Shown in pieces: positions 9,682 through 19,810 of a DNA stretch of 64,000 nt. The number at the start of each line of letters is the position of its first letter. Position 1 is the first letter of the stretch. The notes beneath the pieces are model-generated. The model had not been told where the DNA came from, ran no database searches, and saw only the letters and a list, made by a program, of their open reading frames with translations. The stretch comes from an uncultured Schlesneria sp. (GTDB lineage: Bacteria > Planctomycetota > Planctomycetia > Planctomycetales > Planctomycetaceae). The position numbers were made by a program, and so were the translations under genes. The stretch is taken from the NCBI GenBank assembly GCA_903871875.1, contig CAIQIR010000128.1:62001-126000 (forward strand). Direction: 5' to 3'.

Positions 9682-10638
9682 TCAACTTGTCTCGCGACCA
9701 GACAAGGCTCGCGAGACAAGGATTGATGCCACTAGCAGAATGCCAATCACGATCGATTTCAACTCTTCAATTTCCCAATAGCGTCCGACGAACAGTCGGA
9801 TTTCGTGAATCAACAGCAGTCCCAGGATCGTACCCAGTAAATTGCCTCGCCCGCCGGAGATACTGGTGCCCCCGACGACCACGGCGGTGATGGCATCCAG
9901 TTCGAATCCCTTGCCCGCATCGGCTTTGGCCGTGTCGAATCGCGACACGTAGATCACAGTGGCGATTCCGGCCAAGAGCCCCGAAAAGAGGTACAGTCCA
10001 ATGCGAATTCGATCCACGGCGATGCCCGAGAACCGCGAAGCACGTTCATTGTGGCCGATGGCATACAGATACCGGCCCGAAGGCGTCATTCCCAACCAGG
10101 CTGCACAGCCCACCATCAGCAGCAGGAATAGATAGCCGGGCCACGGGAGGCTGAGCCAGGTTCCGCGAGCCAATTGAGAAAACGCGGAACCAAACTGGGA
10201 ATAAGGATTCCCCTGACTGATGCCTTCGGCGATGCCACGAAAAGCGGCCGCGGTCGCCAGGGTCACGATGAGAGCATGCAGTTGAAATCGAGCGATCAGA
10301 AAACCATTCAACGACCCGGCCACTACTCCTGTCACAATGCAAGCCGCAGAGGCCGCATCGGTTCGTTGCGTCGATTGGTACGTCAATCCAAACACGACGG
10401 CACAAAGTCCCATCGTCGAACCGACGGAAAGGTCGACACCTCCCGTCAAAATGATCAGTGTCATTCCCAGTGTCAGTAGAGCAAGTTCCCAAAGGTGACG
10501 GGACAAAAATAACTGGCCCTTCCCATTGGTGAATCCCGGCAGCAGCAACTCGGCAGATCCCAGGAGTGCCACCAGCAGGATGAACAGCACGACTTCGTGC
10601 CACCAGCCAAACTCAGCCAGTCGATATCGCGAGGCCAT
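9682..10638 (-). CDS. Sugar ABC transporter permease (second)
   Basis: A 318-aa inner-membrane permease of the ribose/AI-2/rhamnose (BPD_transp_2) family with about 8-10 hydrophobic segments. It contains the family blocks LTGGVDLSVGS near residue 65 and VVVGGTSISGGRGNLLGT near the C-terminus. The start MASRYRLAEF is chosen because its ATG overlaps the TGA of the preceding permease gene (TGATG), which implies translational coupling. It forms the channel together with the neighbouring permease. Confidence 0.9.
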   Translation of the reverse strand: MASRYRLAEFGWWHEVVLFILLVALLGSAELLLPGFTNGKGQLFLSRHLWELALLTLGMTLIILTGGVDLSVGSTMGLCAVVFGLTYQSTQRTDAASAACIVTGVVAGSLNGFLIARFQLHALIVTLATAAAFRGIAEGISQGNPYSQFGSAFSQLARGTWLSLPWPGYLFLLLMVGCAAWLGMTPSGRYLYAIGHNERASRFSGIAVDRIRIGLYLFSGLLAGIATVIYVSRFDTAKADAGKGFELDAITAVVVGGTSISGGRGNLLGTILGLLLIHEIRLFVGRYWEIEELKSIVIGILLVASILVSRALSGRETS

Positions 10639-11612
10639 CAACTGACCTCCCGCTGGGGGATCCGGCGGAACCCGTGATCGGCCACGACGGCAAGCAGAAT
10701 AAATAGGCCCTGTATGGCCTTGGTCCATTTTTCACCGGATTCACCCACGGCGAGAAAGGTCAGCATCGGACGGATCATGGTCATCAGTAACACGGCCAGC
10801 ATGACACCCGTCAGAGTACCGCGGCCACCAGAAATGGAGACGCCGCCCACCACCACACAGGTGATGACTAAGAGTTCCAGTTCGTTGCCAATTCCGGCTT
10901 CGATCTGAGGTAGTCGAGGCACGTCGACGGTGGTGGCCAGCGCCGTCAAAAAGCCCGTATAGGCGAAGGCGAATCGCTTCACTTTTCCCGCCGAGAGGCC
11001 CGCCATGGCTGCCGAGTGCGGACTACTGCCGACGGCATAGATACGGCGTCCCAGCGGCGTGCGATGAATGATCCAGGCGGTCATGGCGATCACCAGCACC
11101 GCCGTTACTATGCTAAGCGGGATGCCATACAGGCCTTGTTTGGCGGCGCGTGTCAGGCCGTCGGGCAGGCCCTGAATGTTGCCGCCGCGCATCACGAGCG
11201 TCGTGACGCCGCGCAAGGCCGTCATCAGCCCCAACGTGGCCATAATCGACGGGACTCGACCGATTGTTACCAGCACCCCTGTCGTCCAACCCGCCAGCGT
11301 GCCGAGCATCAACACCAGCATCAGGCCCCAACCTGTCGACAAATCGAAATGGCTGCGCGAGAGACTGATGCCCAGCACGGCAGCCAACAGAGCCATCAGT
11401 GATCCGACGGAAATATCAATTTCGCCCGTCACCACCACCAGCATTACTCCACACGCCACAATGGCCGTGGGAGCACAACGAACCAGGATATCGCGCAGAT
11501 TCGTCGTGCCGAGGAACCCGTGGTCCATCCAAGTCACGATGACGACCACCAGAACGATCAGCGCCAGCACACTCTGTTCGCGACGACCAAGAAAACGGCG
11601 TCCACTAGACAT
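10638..11612 (-). CDS. Sugar ABC transporter permease (first)
   Basis: A 324-aa permease of the same family: VTGEIDISVGSLMALLA near residue 60, and VVVGGVSISGGRGTLTGV near residue 265, the loop that contacts the ATPase. Its start overlaps the end of the ATPase gene by 8 nt and its stop overlaps the next permease start. The two-permease arrangement (ATPase-permease-permease-receptor) matches LsrACDB and RhaTPQS systems, not ribose RbsABC, which has a single permease. Confidence 0.9.
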   Translation of the reverse strand: MSSGRRFLGRREQSVLALIVLVVVIVTWMDHGFLGTTNLRDILVRCAPTAIVACGVMLVVVTGEIDISVGSLMALLAAVLGISLSRSHFDLSTGWGLMLVLMLGTLAGWTTGVLVTIGRVPSIMATLGLMTALRGVTTLVMRGGNIQGLPDGLTRAAKQGLYGIPLSIVTAVLVIAMTAWIIHRTPLGRRIYAVGSSPHSAAMAGLSAGKVKRFAFAYTGFLTALATTVDVPRLPQIEAGIGNELELLVITCVVVGGVSISGGRGTLTGVMLAVLLMTMIRPMLTFLAVGESGEKWTKAIQGLFILLAVVADHGFRRIPQREVS

Positions 11613-13140
11613 GACTTGTCCTTTCTGCCGTTTCCCCCGTAGGAAGGGCCATTTCCAGGACTTTGGCCTGACTGGCTTCCGATCGCGCGAGTTCTCCCAC
11701 GATCTGGCCCTGCCGCATCACGATTAAGCGGTCGCTGAGTGAAAGAAGTTCCGGAAGATCGGACGAGATCAGTAGGACCGCCAGCCCCTGATCGGCAAAC
11801 CGGCGAATGAGTTCGTGAAATTGAACTTTCGCCCCGACGTCAATGCCCCGCGTTGGTTCGTCGAGGATCAGGATTCGTGGTTGAGAAGCCAGCCATTTTC
11901 CCAGGACCAACTTCTGTTGATTGCCCCCGGACAGTGTGGAAGCCGGCCGTTGCATGCCGTCGCATTTGACCTTCAAGTTCGACAATTGGGTTTCGACGAT
12001 CCGTTTTTCGCGAACCGATGAAATGCAACCGAATCGGCGCAGCATCCGCAGGACGGCCAACGAAACGTTCGAGCGAATCGACATCGGCAAGATCAAGCCT
12101 TCGTGTTGTCGATCTTCCGGCACGAGTGCCAATCCGGCTTTTAAACTCGCGCGGACGCAGTCGCCAGCCAATAGCCGACCGTTTACCAGCACCTGCCCGC
12201 TGTCATATTCGTCGATGCCGAAGATTGCGCGAGCGACTTCCGAACGCCCTGCGCCGATCAGGCCGCCCAGTCCGACGACTTCACCCGCATTCAGACTGAA
12301 GCTGATATCGCGAAACGCGCCCGCTCGAGTGAGATGCTCGACCTGCAGCAAGGGCGGACCCGTGGTGGGGCGATGCGCTTCGGCCGTTCGGGCTGATGTC
12401 TCTAACAGCTTCCGTCCGACCATCAATTCGATCAACGTTTCTCGCGTCAGTTGCGGTGTGATTCGCGTATCGACCCACTGCCCATCTCTCAGCACGGTGA
12501 CGCGGTCGGCGATCGAAAAGATTTCCTCCAATCGGTGGCTGACATACAGCACACTAATCCCTTCGCTGCGAAGTCGACGGATGAGCGTAAGCAGCACGGT
12601 CGTCTCGCGAGCGGATAGCGAGGCCGTTGGTTCGTCCATGATCACCAGCCGGCAATTTCCCACGAGAGCGCGGGCCAGCGAGACCATTTGACGTTGGGCG
12701 AGAGGTAATTCTCGCAGGGGGCAGTCCAAATTGATCGACTCGCCCAAATCTTGTAGGAGCGATGTCGAACGGGCACGCATGGCGGCCTGATCGAGTTTCC
12801 AGCCGCGCCACCGGCAGAGTTCGCGTCCCACAAAAATATTGTCGATCGCGTTCAAGTCGGGAAAGGCGGTCAATTCCTGATGAATCACGGCGATGCCCGC
12901 TTGCTCGGCGGCTTGGACACTGCCTGCGGACAAGCGGCCGTGTTTCAGCGAAATGGTGCCACTGTCCGGCCGTACGACTCCGGTCAGAATCTTGATCAGC
13001 GTCGACTTGCCGGCGCCGTTCTCTCCGCACAGCGCATGGACTTCTGCCTCGGCAATCGACAGTGAGACGTTCTTGAGCGCGTGGACCCCGCCGTATGTCT
13101 TTGATACGGACTCCAGTCGCATCAGCGTGGGTTTCTCCAA
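11605..13140 (-). CDS. Sugar ABC transporter ATP-binding protein (two nucleotide-binding domains)
   Basis: A 511-aa energising subunit of the MglA/RbsA/LsrA type, with two tandem ATPase domains. The first has a full Walker A (GENGAGKST near residue 39-47) and a Walker B ending VIMDEPTASL. The second has a degenerate Walker A (GLIGAGRSE) but an intact LSGGNQQK signature and ILILDEPTRGIDVG. An asymmetric pair like this is usual for the family. It is the first gene of the four-gene importer operon, so the operon promoter should lie in 13141-13399. Confidence 0.93.
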   Translation of the reverse strand: MEKPTLMRLESVSKTYGGVHALKNVSLSIAEAEVHALCGENGAGKSTLIKILTGVVRPDSGTISLKHGRLSAGSVQAAEQAGIAVIHQELTAFPDLNAIDNIFVGRELCRWRGWKLDQAAMRARSTSLLQDLGESINLDCPLRELPLAQRQMVSLARALVGNCRLVIMDEPTASLSARETTVLLTLIRRLRSEGISVLYVSHRLEEIFSIADRVTVLRDGQWVDTRITPQLTRETLIELMVGRKLLETSARTAEAHRPTTGPPLLQVEHLTRAGAFRDISFSLNAGEVVGLGGLIGAGRSEVARAIFGIDEYDSGQVLVNGRLLAGDCVRASLKAGLALVPEDRQHEGLILPMSIRSNVSLAVLRMLRRFGCISSVREKRIVETQLSNLKVKCDGMQRPASTLSGGNQQKLVLGKWLASQPRILILDEPTRGIDVGAKVQFHELIRRFADQGLAVLLISSDLPELLSLSDRLIVMRQGQIVGELARSEASQAKVLEMALPTGETAERTSHV

Positions 13141-13399
13141 GATGTCCTCACATCACACCGCGCGAGCGTGTCGCACGTATCAATTCGTAATTCGGTTTGC
13201 AAGTCGCCGTGAAGGGAGCCGTTCGTGTGCTCGGAAAAACACACGGCCGTCACTTCGAAAGGATCAAATCAGATGAGAGCAGGACATTGTGAACGCCCAT
13301 GATGGAAAGGATGGATCGCTTCTGCAACTGTCCCCGTCGAATGACGCTTTGGGGCATGTGGCTGATGGTTCGCCGATCACGTGTTAGCGCTGGGGAGTA

Positions 13400-14275
13400 T
13401 CAGTTCTCTCGTCTGGCGGCCTGCAACATCGACAGCGAGGTATAGATCACTACCACCACCACCAGCCAGCGTACGACGTCCAGCGGCAATTCTTTGACGA
13501 TGAACGCGGCCAACAAAACGCCGGGAATTCCACCGAGTGTTAAGCCCAGTGCGGCACGCACGTCATAAGTCCCCGCGCGAATGATTCGCAGGCCGGCGAT
13601 TGGCATCAGGAAGGCGCACGAACCCATCATAATGGGAAACGCGGTCGTAGGATTCATGCCCAGCAGGCTGATCATAATCATGATCGGTGCGTAAGCCCCG
13701 ACACCCACCATCATCAATGCCCCGAACACGAAATTCCCGACCAATGCCACGACCAGATACGGACCCTCCAGGCCGTTCGCTTCGCCGCCCCCCGGCAAGT
13801 GCTGGGTCAGGCGAGCCAGAATCAATCCCGCGGCGGCTAGTAACGCCAGTCCCATGCCGTACTGGATCCGTTTCCGTGGCCAGTGCACGACGATGCCAGC
13901 TCCGAACCAGGCACCGACGATGGCGGCCAGGATGGTCAGGACCAGTGTCCGCATTTCGACTTCGATAATGGCGATGTAAATAAACGCCTGAGTAATCGTT
14001 GGTAGACCATGTCCGACGTTCAACGTACCGGGAATCAATTCGTCGGCGACGGTCTTCCGCATCCGATACAAAGTGGTTGTGAGTGCAAACGACCCGATGC
14101 CCAGCGTGTCGAGAAAATCGGTGATAAAGCCGACATTCGTCTGATAGACCGTTGGCCGGCCGCCCTGACGCTGCCGACTGAGAGACCAGGCCCAGACGCT
14201 TCCGAACACCACTGCCAACAGGGCGAGCAGCGCAAATAGGACCATTTTGACGAGGGGCACGGTGAAGCTTTCCAA
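13400..14275 (-). CDS. TauE/SafE-family membrane exporter
   Basis: A 291-aa polytopic protein of the TauE/SafE family (sulfite, sulfonate or organic-acid export). Evidence is the paired halves: DFLDTLGIGSFALTTTLYR in the first, and GVGAYAPIMIMISLLGMNPTTAFPIMMGSCAFLMP in the second, together with 7-8 hydrophobic helices. Residue 1 would come from a TTG at 14275; an ATG at 14245 is an alternative that would still keep the first helix. No clear Shine-Dalgarno sequence precedes either. It is monocistronic and the substrate is unknown. Confidence 0.82.
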   Translation of the reverse strand: MESFTVPLVKMVLFALLALLAVVFGSVWAWSLSRQRQGGRPTVYQTNVGFITDFLDTLGIGSFALTTTLYRMRKTVADELIPGTLNVGHGLPTITQAFIYIAIIEVEMRTLVLTILAAIVGAWFGAGIVVHWPRKRIQYGMGLALLAAAGLILARLTQHLPGGGEANGLEGPYLVVALVGNFVFGALMMVGVGAYAPIMIMISLLGMNPTTAFPIMMGSCAFLMPIAGLRIIRAGTYDVRAALGLTLGGIPGVLLAAFIVKELPLDVVRWLVVVVVIYTSLSMLQAARREN

Positions 14276-14440
14276 GTACGAATGACGATTGCGCGAAGCC
14301 GTTTTACTGCATTTTTACGTTCAATTACCATTCTAAGAGGACGGGCTGCCACTGGTGCCGCCGATAGAAGGAGAATAGCGGCCTGTTTTTTCGATCGGGG
14401 TTATCCCGGCTTTCGATAGGTATTGATAAGCAACGAACGA

Positions 14441-15685
14441 TCACTCTGTTCGCAGTTTCGCCTGCCGCTTGATTAGCCAGATCATCCAGCAAACACCCGT
14501 GGCTCCTGTCGCGGCTGCGAGGCCGAAGGCGGCAGTGGAGTAACCCGCTTCGAGCAGCCAGCCGACGTAGACGCTGGATGCCATGTCTCCCACCGCGTTG
14601 CCACAAGCCAGGATACCGAATCCCAGGCTCCTTCTTTCTCGGGGCAGCCATTCAGCGGCCACCGCTTTTTCCAACGTTTCTTCGATGGCAATGTAAATCC
14701 CGGAGAGGACGATAGCGACGACAAGAAATGCCAGCGACCCACTAAAGCCGGCCAGCAACAGATTGGTTCCCACACCCAAGCCATAGCCGACGACTAGTAT
14801 GGGCAGCTTGGCCCGCCGGTCACCAAGATGGCCGACTGGATAAGCCGCCAGCGCACTGACCACGTTGTGCATCATATAGAGCCAGACGGCGAGTGATAAT
14901 GTTCCTCCGGTCGTCGAACCATGCTGTTCACCAACCGCTTTGGCCGCCAGCCAGACGATGAACGTGCGAGAAAAGTCTCCCAGTCCGAACAGCATCACGC
15001 CAATCAGAAATAACCAGAACTCCCTGGGGAATGGGGGTAGAACGGTTGGCGAAGATTCTTCGGCTTGGACAGAAGAATGACGGGTCGGCTCTTTCTCGGT
15101 CGTGAAGAAGTAGAACGATCCCGCCGCCGCCAGGCCGGGAACAATCGTCCACAGAATGATGGTGCGAAATTCGAACCCCGCTCCCAGCAGCAATACGGCC
15201 AGTAGCGGACCGACAACGGCCCCCAGCATGTCGCCTGCTCGTTCCAATCCGTAAGCCCGGCCATAGAACTGTTGGTCGACGGCATCGGCCAACAGGTAAT
15301 CTCGGAGCGGCGAGCGGAATCCACGGCCGATCCAGGCGATGCTTCGTAACGTCAACACGGCAGCCAGACGATCGGCAAACGCAATTCCCCACGTTCCCAA
15401 GGTCGTCACCAGATAACCCAGCGAGGCCAACGGGCGTTTTCGTTCAACATGTTGACCAACAAATCCTCCCGCCAGCTTCGAGAGACTGATCAGAAAGTCG
15501 GCCACACCTTCGATCAATCCGAGTGCGGCGGGGCCCAGTCCCACGGCAGCCAAATACATTGGAAGCACCGCCGTACACATCTCGTGGCTCACATCCGAAA
15601 AGAATGTGGCGAGAATAATTCCGACCAGTGTGCGGCTGATCCAGGTCCTGCGTACCTGTTCGGGATTATTTGCACTGGGGTTCAT
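14441..15685 (-). CDS. MFS transporter
   Basis: A 414-aa major facilitator with 12 predicted helices. The N-terminal half has FFSDVSHEMCTAVLPMYLAAVGLGPAALGLIEGVADFLISL and a loop GRGFRSPLRDYLLADAV. The second half has GHLGDRRAKLPILVVGY, the inter-helix motif of MFS proteins. The ATG at 15685 has AAGGG 5 nt upstream. Proteins of this type with DVSHEM in helix 1 are widespread but of unknown substrate. Confidence 0.85.
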   Translation of the reverse strand: MNPSANNPEQVRRTWISRTLVGIILATFFSDVSHEMCTAVLPMYLAAVGLGPAALGLIEGVADFLISLSKLAGGFVGQHVERKRPLASLGYLVTTLGTWGIAFADRLAAVLTLRSIAWIGRGFRSPLRDYLLADAVDQQFYGRAYGLERAGDMLGAVVGPLLAVLLLGAGFEFRTIILWTIVPGLAAAGSFYFFTTEKEPTRHSSVQAEESSPTVLPPFPREFWLFLIGVMLFGLGDFSRTFIVWLAAKAVGEQHGSTTGGTLSLAVWLYMMHNVVSALAAYPVGHLGDRRAKLPILVVGYGLGVGTNLLLAGFSGSLAFLVVAIVLSGIYIAIEETLEKAVAAEWLPRERRSLGFGILACGNAVGDMASSVYVGWLLEAGYSTAAFGLAAATGATGVCWMIWLIKRQAKLRTE

Positions 15686-15821
15686 CAAGACCCTTTTCCG
15701 TGATCATCGTTGATCGAAAATGGGATAAGTTCGCTTCGAACAACGGCTGACGTCAATTTGTTCCACCGGAAACAGAGGTCCGTTTATTGGCCTTATCTTC
15801 TTTACCAATATGTCGCTGGGC

Positions 15822-17321
15822 TCAGTCTTCCAATCGTTTCTTCGACGTGTCGGGGGCGAACCAGATGATGACCAGGCCGATCGCAAACACCAGGCTGGTG
15901 ACGCGGCCAATTTGGGAATAGTCGCCTTTGAAGTAACTCATCAGAGTGCCGGTGGCGAAGACGGTCACCGCGGTCAGGATCCGTCCGAAATTAAAGCTCA
16001 CTCCGGCCCCGGCGGAACGAGCTCGCGTGGGAAAGAGTTCGGGTAGGCAAAAAGGAAGCCAGCCGAAATAGATGCCGTTGAATAGTCCCAGCGTGCTGAC
16101 CCACCACAAGAATGACGGATCGGTTGGAACGACGTAGCGGAAGGTGTATTGGGCGATAAAGAGTGCGGCGAGGCTGGTTAAGAAATAGGTCAGCTTGCGA
16201 CCGACGACGCTGGCGATCCAGCCGCCCAGCAGGCTGCCGACGATTCCGGTGAAGGCTCGGGCTCGGTTGACGTCGGCTTTCAGTGACGGATTCGTATCGC
16301 CGGCTCGATCGGCCCACTGCACCATCCAGTCGGCGCTGCCCCAACCTCCGATGATCGGGATCGTGGCCAGGGCGATTCCGATCAAGGTGATCCACAAATA
16401 GGGTGGCTGAAAGATTTCGCGAGTTCGTTCCAATCCCCGGGCTTGTCCCTCGGATTTTCTGCGACTCGCCAACCACAGCGGCGACTCGGGCACGGCGATC
16501 AACGAAAACAGACCCAATACGGCGGGCATGGCAGTGACCACCATCACCCAGCGCCAGTCGGTGGGAATGGGCGTGACTTTGGCTTGCCACGTGATTGCGG
16601 AGACGTTCGTCACGCTTCGCATCATTGCGGGAACGGACTCGCCCATGCCGCTCGGCACGGGCGGATAATACATCATTAGCGACGACATCACAAAAATGCC
16701 GATATTGGCCGCGGCGCCGATGATGCCCGCCGATGCTGTACGGGAAAGACTGGACCAGGCTTCGGCGACCAGTGCGACGCCGTTCGGCCACATTCCCCCT
16801 ACACCCATGCAGGCCAGAAACCAGCAGGCCAGCAGGTCGACCGGCCGCGCGGAAAAATAGGCCACGCCGCACATGATCGAGTAGGTCAAGATCGCCAGGC
16901 CCATCCCTTTCGTCCGCCCGAATCGATCGCCGAGTGCCCCAAAACAGAGACCGCCCAAAGCGGCTCCGAAGAGAAAGGCACATTTCAGCCAGGCCACCCA
17001 TTCGCCGACCAGAATGTTTCCTTTTTGAAGCTGTGCTTGCTCTGCCTCACTCAATGGAATGACGTCGGTCGCTGCAGGGCCCCGTTTCGGTTTGGCGCGG
17101 GCACTCAGATCGAAATAGCTGACGCGATCGAGTTGTCCCGTTTGCGACAGCAGGTCGATGGCCGCCGGCTGCAACGCGACGGATGTGATCGACAACAGAA
17201 ACCCGGCACAAAACCAGCCCAGAAACGCCGTGATCAGCATCAGCATCCGGCCGGCATTCGTGAGGCGTTTTTCTGTTCCCTGCGGAGGCTCGGACGGCGG
17301 CGGGTTGGTGGACGTACTCAT
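15822..17321 (-). CDS. MFS transporter, sugar-porter-like
   Basis: A 499-aa major facilitator. The start MSTSTNPPPSEPP at 17321 is chosen because the longer upstream frame is poor in protein character and the hydrophobic segments begin soon after it. Motif A is present (GALGDRFGRTKGM), with a VGGMWPNG segment and a second-half GIVGSLLGGWIASVVGRKLTYFL, as in sugar/aromatic-acid porters. A loop of about 55 residues between helices 1 and 2 (RVSYFDLSARAKPKRG...) is longer than usual. It is transcribed divergently from the TIM-barrel isomerase gene. Confidence 0.85.
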   Translation of the reverse strand: MSTSTNPPPSEPPQGTEKRLTNAGRMLMLITAFLGWFCAGFLLSITSVALQPAAIDLLSQTGQLDRVSYFDLSARAKPKRGPAATDVIPLSEAEQAQLQKGNILVGEWVAWLKCAFLFGAALGGLCFGALGDRFGRTKGMGLAILTYSIMCGVAYFSARPVDLLACWFLACMGVGGMWPNGVALVAEAWSSLSRTASAGIIGAAANIGIFVMSSLMMYYPPVPSGMGESVPAMMRSVTNVSAITWQAKVTPIPTDWRWVMVVTAMPAVLGLFSLIAVPESPLWLASRRKSEGQARGLERTREIFQPPYLWITLIGIALATIPIIGGWGSADWMVQWADRAGDTNPSLKADVNRARAFTGIVGSLLGGWIASVVGRKLTYFLTSLAALFIAQYTFRYVVPTDPSFLWWVSTLGLFNGIYFGWLPFCLPELFPTRARSAGAGVSFNFGRILTAVTVFATGTLMSYFKGDYSQIGRVTSLVFAIGLVIIWFAPDTSKKRLED

Positions 17322-17643
17322 GCGTGATGACAACCAGGGTTGGCGAGCGGGGACAATCTGCGGTCGGATCATACAACGCACTGCGGAAGTTCCTAGCCAA
17401 CCCGTGGCGCAGCATCCGCCGATTTCCGCCAGGCGAGTCCATCGTTCATGCCTGGTTCGTGCGAGTGTTACTGGACACGGCGACTCAAGGCGTCTAGACG
17501 ATTGTCGCCGAACAAGATTCGTATGAGCAAACAGGCTACTATCGAGACAATCTCCATTTATCCACATTCGCGTGGTGCCGAGTGTCCAACCTGGCAAACG
17601 TCGCGAATGATACGTTGCTCGTGTTCAACGGGAATTGCCGCTG
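17322..17643. other. Divergent promoter region
   Basis: About 320 bp between a minus-strand MFS gene and the plus-strand isomerase gene. Both promoters must lie here; no clear hexamers or operator were recognised. Confidence 0.35.
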
Positions 17644-18489
17644 ATGAAACTTGCTCTTTCGGTTCGCATCGTTGAAGCCCCTTGCAAGACGAAGCTATTT
17701 GTGCCGTTTGAAGAACTGGTGGCCATTGCGAAAGAAACCGGTTATCAGGCAGTCTGCCTGCGAGCCAGCGCCGGCGGTGTGGCCACTTCCCCTGCTCGAC
17801 TGGCCCAGATGCGGCGCTGTGTCGAAGACGCCGGGCTGTTCATTTCGATGGTCACGGCGGATTTCAACGTGCCCCTGAATAATGATCAGGGACCGGGCAG
17901 CCTGCGAAACATCGGCCCGAGTCTGGACGTCGCTGAGGCCGTTGGATGCACGTTAATCCGGGTGTGTCTCAAAAACCGAAACGATATTCCGTTCGCTCGG
18001 CAAGCCGCGGAACGGGCGGCACAGCGCGGCATCCGCCTGGCGCACCAGTGTCATACCACGTCCTTGTTTGAAGAAGTCGAGCCGATGCTTGGAGTCCTGG
18101 CCGAGATCGGCCAGCCGAACTTCGGACTGATCTACGAGCCGGCGAATCTGCTGCTGAACGGGCAATCGTACGGGTTGGAAACGCTACAGGTCTTCAAACC
18201 GTACTTGATGAATGTCTATGTGCAGAACCATCGACTGAATGCTGCGGGCAGCGAGACACTGCCGACGTTCTGTCGTGGCGACGTCTGTTTCGATCATCTG
18301 GATCCTTGGACGCCGGGCGGAGTTGATTTCGAGGCGGTCACGACCGCGCTCAAACAAATCGGCTACGACGGGACATTTACAATCCACCAGGCGCAAGGCA
18401 TTCAATCGGCCGACGATGCCCGAACCTTCGCTCGCCGCTGCGCCGAGTACTTCACTCCCCTGTTAAGTAATAAGCCTTCCTCTATTTGA
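17644..18489 (+). CDS. Sugar phosphate isomerase/epimerase (AP endonuclease 2-like TIM barrel)
   Basis: A 281-aa TIM-barrel protein of the xylose-isomerase-like superfamily. Visible elements are KETGYQAVCLR early, EAVGCTLIRVCL in the middle, FGLIYEPANLLLNGQSYG with an acidic metal ligand, NVYVQNHRLN, and a C-terminal GYDGTFTIHQ strand. Members use a divalent metal to isomerise or epimerise sugars and inositols. ATG 17644 is preferred over the in-frame TTG three codons earlier. Its position beside an MFS transporter and downstream of the sugar importer suggests carbohydrate catabolism, but no substrate can be named. Confidence 0.82.
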   Translation: MKLALSVRIVEAPCKTKLFVPFEELVAIAKETGYQAVCLRASAGGVATSPARLAQMRRCVEDAGLFISMVTADFNVPLNNDQGPGSLRNIGPSLDVAEAVGCTLIRVCLKNRNDIPFARQAAERAAQRGIRLAHQCHTTSLFEEVEPMLGVLAEIGQPNFGLIYEPANLLLNGQSYGLETLQVFKPYLMNVYVQNHRLNAAGSETLPTFCRGDVCFDHLDPWTPGGVDFEAVTTALKQIGYDGTFTIHQAQGIQSADDARTFARRCAEYFTPLLSNKPSSI

Positions 18490-18538
18490 CGGCTTGCATG
18501 GACTGCGTGCATTGCTTCGCTTTTTTCTTGGAGTTGGA

Positions 18539-18627
18539 CCACTGCTTCTCCGAAGCAGTGGTCTGCTCTTCGGATTGCCTTCTGTCCCAATGGAAGAGCA
18601 GTGCCTGACCCAAAGCGATCAAGCAGT
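18539..18627. repeat. Solo palindrome plus related hairpins after the isomerase gene
   Basis: At 18539-18561 lies CCACTGCTTC-N3-GAAGCAGTGG, the same palindrome as in the RAYT-associated arrays at 29.2-29.7 and 34.7-35.8 kb. Directly after it, CTGCTCTTC and GAAGAGCAG pair across about 21 nt. A third segment (18602-18627, CTGACCCAAAGC...TCAAGCAGTG) is a near copy of the hairpin at 47791-47820. The cluster lies just beyond the isomerase stop codon and could act as a transcript-ending or stabilising structure. Confidence 0.75.
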
Positions 18628-18681
18628 GCCAACAACATTCAGTTCACCAAAGGAGACCGACCACCTTCGGACAGTGGCGAT

Positions 18682-19254
18682 TCAGCTGACAGAACGCAGA
18701 TATTTGCAAAACTCGCGTAGAAACGGCGCGTTCTGATGCCAGCCTCGCGCACTGATCAGATTACCGTCGATGACCACGTCCTCATCGACGTACGTCCCAC
18801 CGACCTGCGTGATGTCCAGGGCGCACTTTGGAACGGTGGTTCCTTTGCGACCGCGAAGACAACCGGCCGCGGCGGGAATTTCGACGCCGTGACAAAGCAT
18901 GGCGATCGGCTTGCCCGTCTCAAAGAAGTGTCGGGTAATCGCGAGCAAGTGTTCGTCGTAACGCAGATACTCCGGCGCACGTCCACCGGAAAACAACACG
19001 CCAAAGTATTCTTCTGGGCGCACATCCCGAAACGCGATGCTCGCGCGTACATGGTAGGCCGGTTGCTCACGGGTGATGTCCCAGGGGATCGACGCGTCTG
19101 GAGGGATCTCGTGCATCACGCCGTGATACAGCCGTGCTTCGGGACCAGCGATGACCACTTCATACCCGTCTTCCTGCAGACGGAACACCGGATACAAGGT
19201 GTCCATGACTTCGGTTCCATCACCGATTGGCATCAGAATCTTTTTGCGCTGCAT
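18682..19254 (-). CDS. DJ-1/PfpI family protein
   Basis: A 190-aa protein of the DJ-1/PfpI (class I glutamine amidotransferase-like) superfamily. The nucleophile elbow reads AMLCHGVEI with Cys121-His122, and Glu15 (GDGTEVMD) is in the usual place of the acidic residue that tunes the cysteine. LFSGGRAPEYLRYD is a further family block, and TYVDEDVVIDGNLISARGW matches the C-terminal PfpI region. Relatives are proteases, deglycases or chaperones. The function here is undetermined. It is convergent with the isomerase gene, separated by the palindrome cluster. Confidence 0.88.
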   Translation of the reverse strand: MQRKKILMPIGDGTEVMDTLYPVFRLQEDGYEVVIAGPEARLYHGVMHEIPPDASIPWDITREQPAYHVRASIAFRDVRPEEYFGVLFSGGRAPEYLRYDEHLLAITRHFFETGKPIAMLCHGVEIPAAAGCLRGRKGTTVPKCALDITQVGGTYVDEDVVIDGNLISARGWHQNAPFLREFCKYLRSVS

Positions 19255-19810
19255 GGGGAATTCTCTCTGATTGAAGGGAATGAATCGTGAACAGATCGAA
19301 ACGATCAGCAGGCCTGATTCCTGTTTCCAATCGGGGTCAGCGTAAAAAATGTCTCGCCGAGAACGAGGCCCGCATCATCTCGAACCTTTACTCGGCGATT
19401 CGCCACTCCATTTTGTTCTGTGGACCAAGCTGTCGACGTGCTGAAAATTGCAGGAAAACAGGGCTCTTCCCGTCGCTGATCCGATTCAGATTGTAGCCGA
19501 TATTCCCGGTTTTCACAGGATGCCGTGCCGCTGGAGAATCGGACGTATGTCACAGCCGTGTTGTCGCTCAATGGAAGTTTGCCACTGGGAAGAATTGGAC
19601 CCGCGAGAAACGGGGCCGTTTGTTTTCTCTGCTTCCGTCACGTCTGAATCGACAACCGGCCCCGACGACCCGTAGAATCCCTTGGACCGCTGCCGTGATC
19701 CTGTTGGGAAGTTCTCGACGTCACTGTCATCGTCTGTCGAGGTCTTCAACTCCGATCGTGGATCTCGTTCGTTTGCTACCGTCGACGTCTGCTCTCAAAG
19801 AGTTTTCGAA
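19255..19810. other. Divergent intergenic region
   Basis: About 550 bp between the PfpI-like gene (minus) and the multidomain redox gene (plus). No gene, RNA or repeat was recognised; both promoters are expected here. Confidence 0.4.

Noticed and set aside
9682-10728. Longer version of the second permease with 30 more residues
   Set aside because: The extra part is Arg/Pro-rich and overlaps the upstream gene; the TGATG overlap gives a better start.
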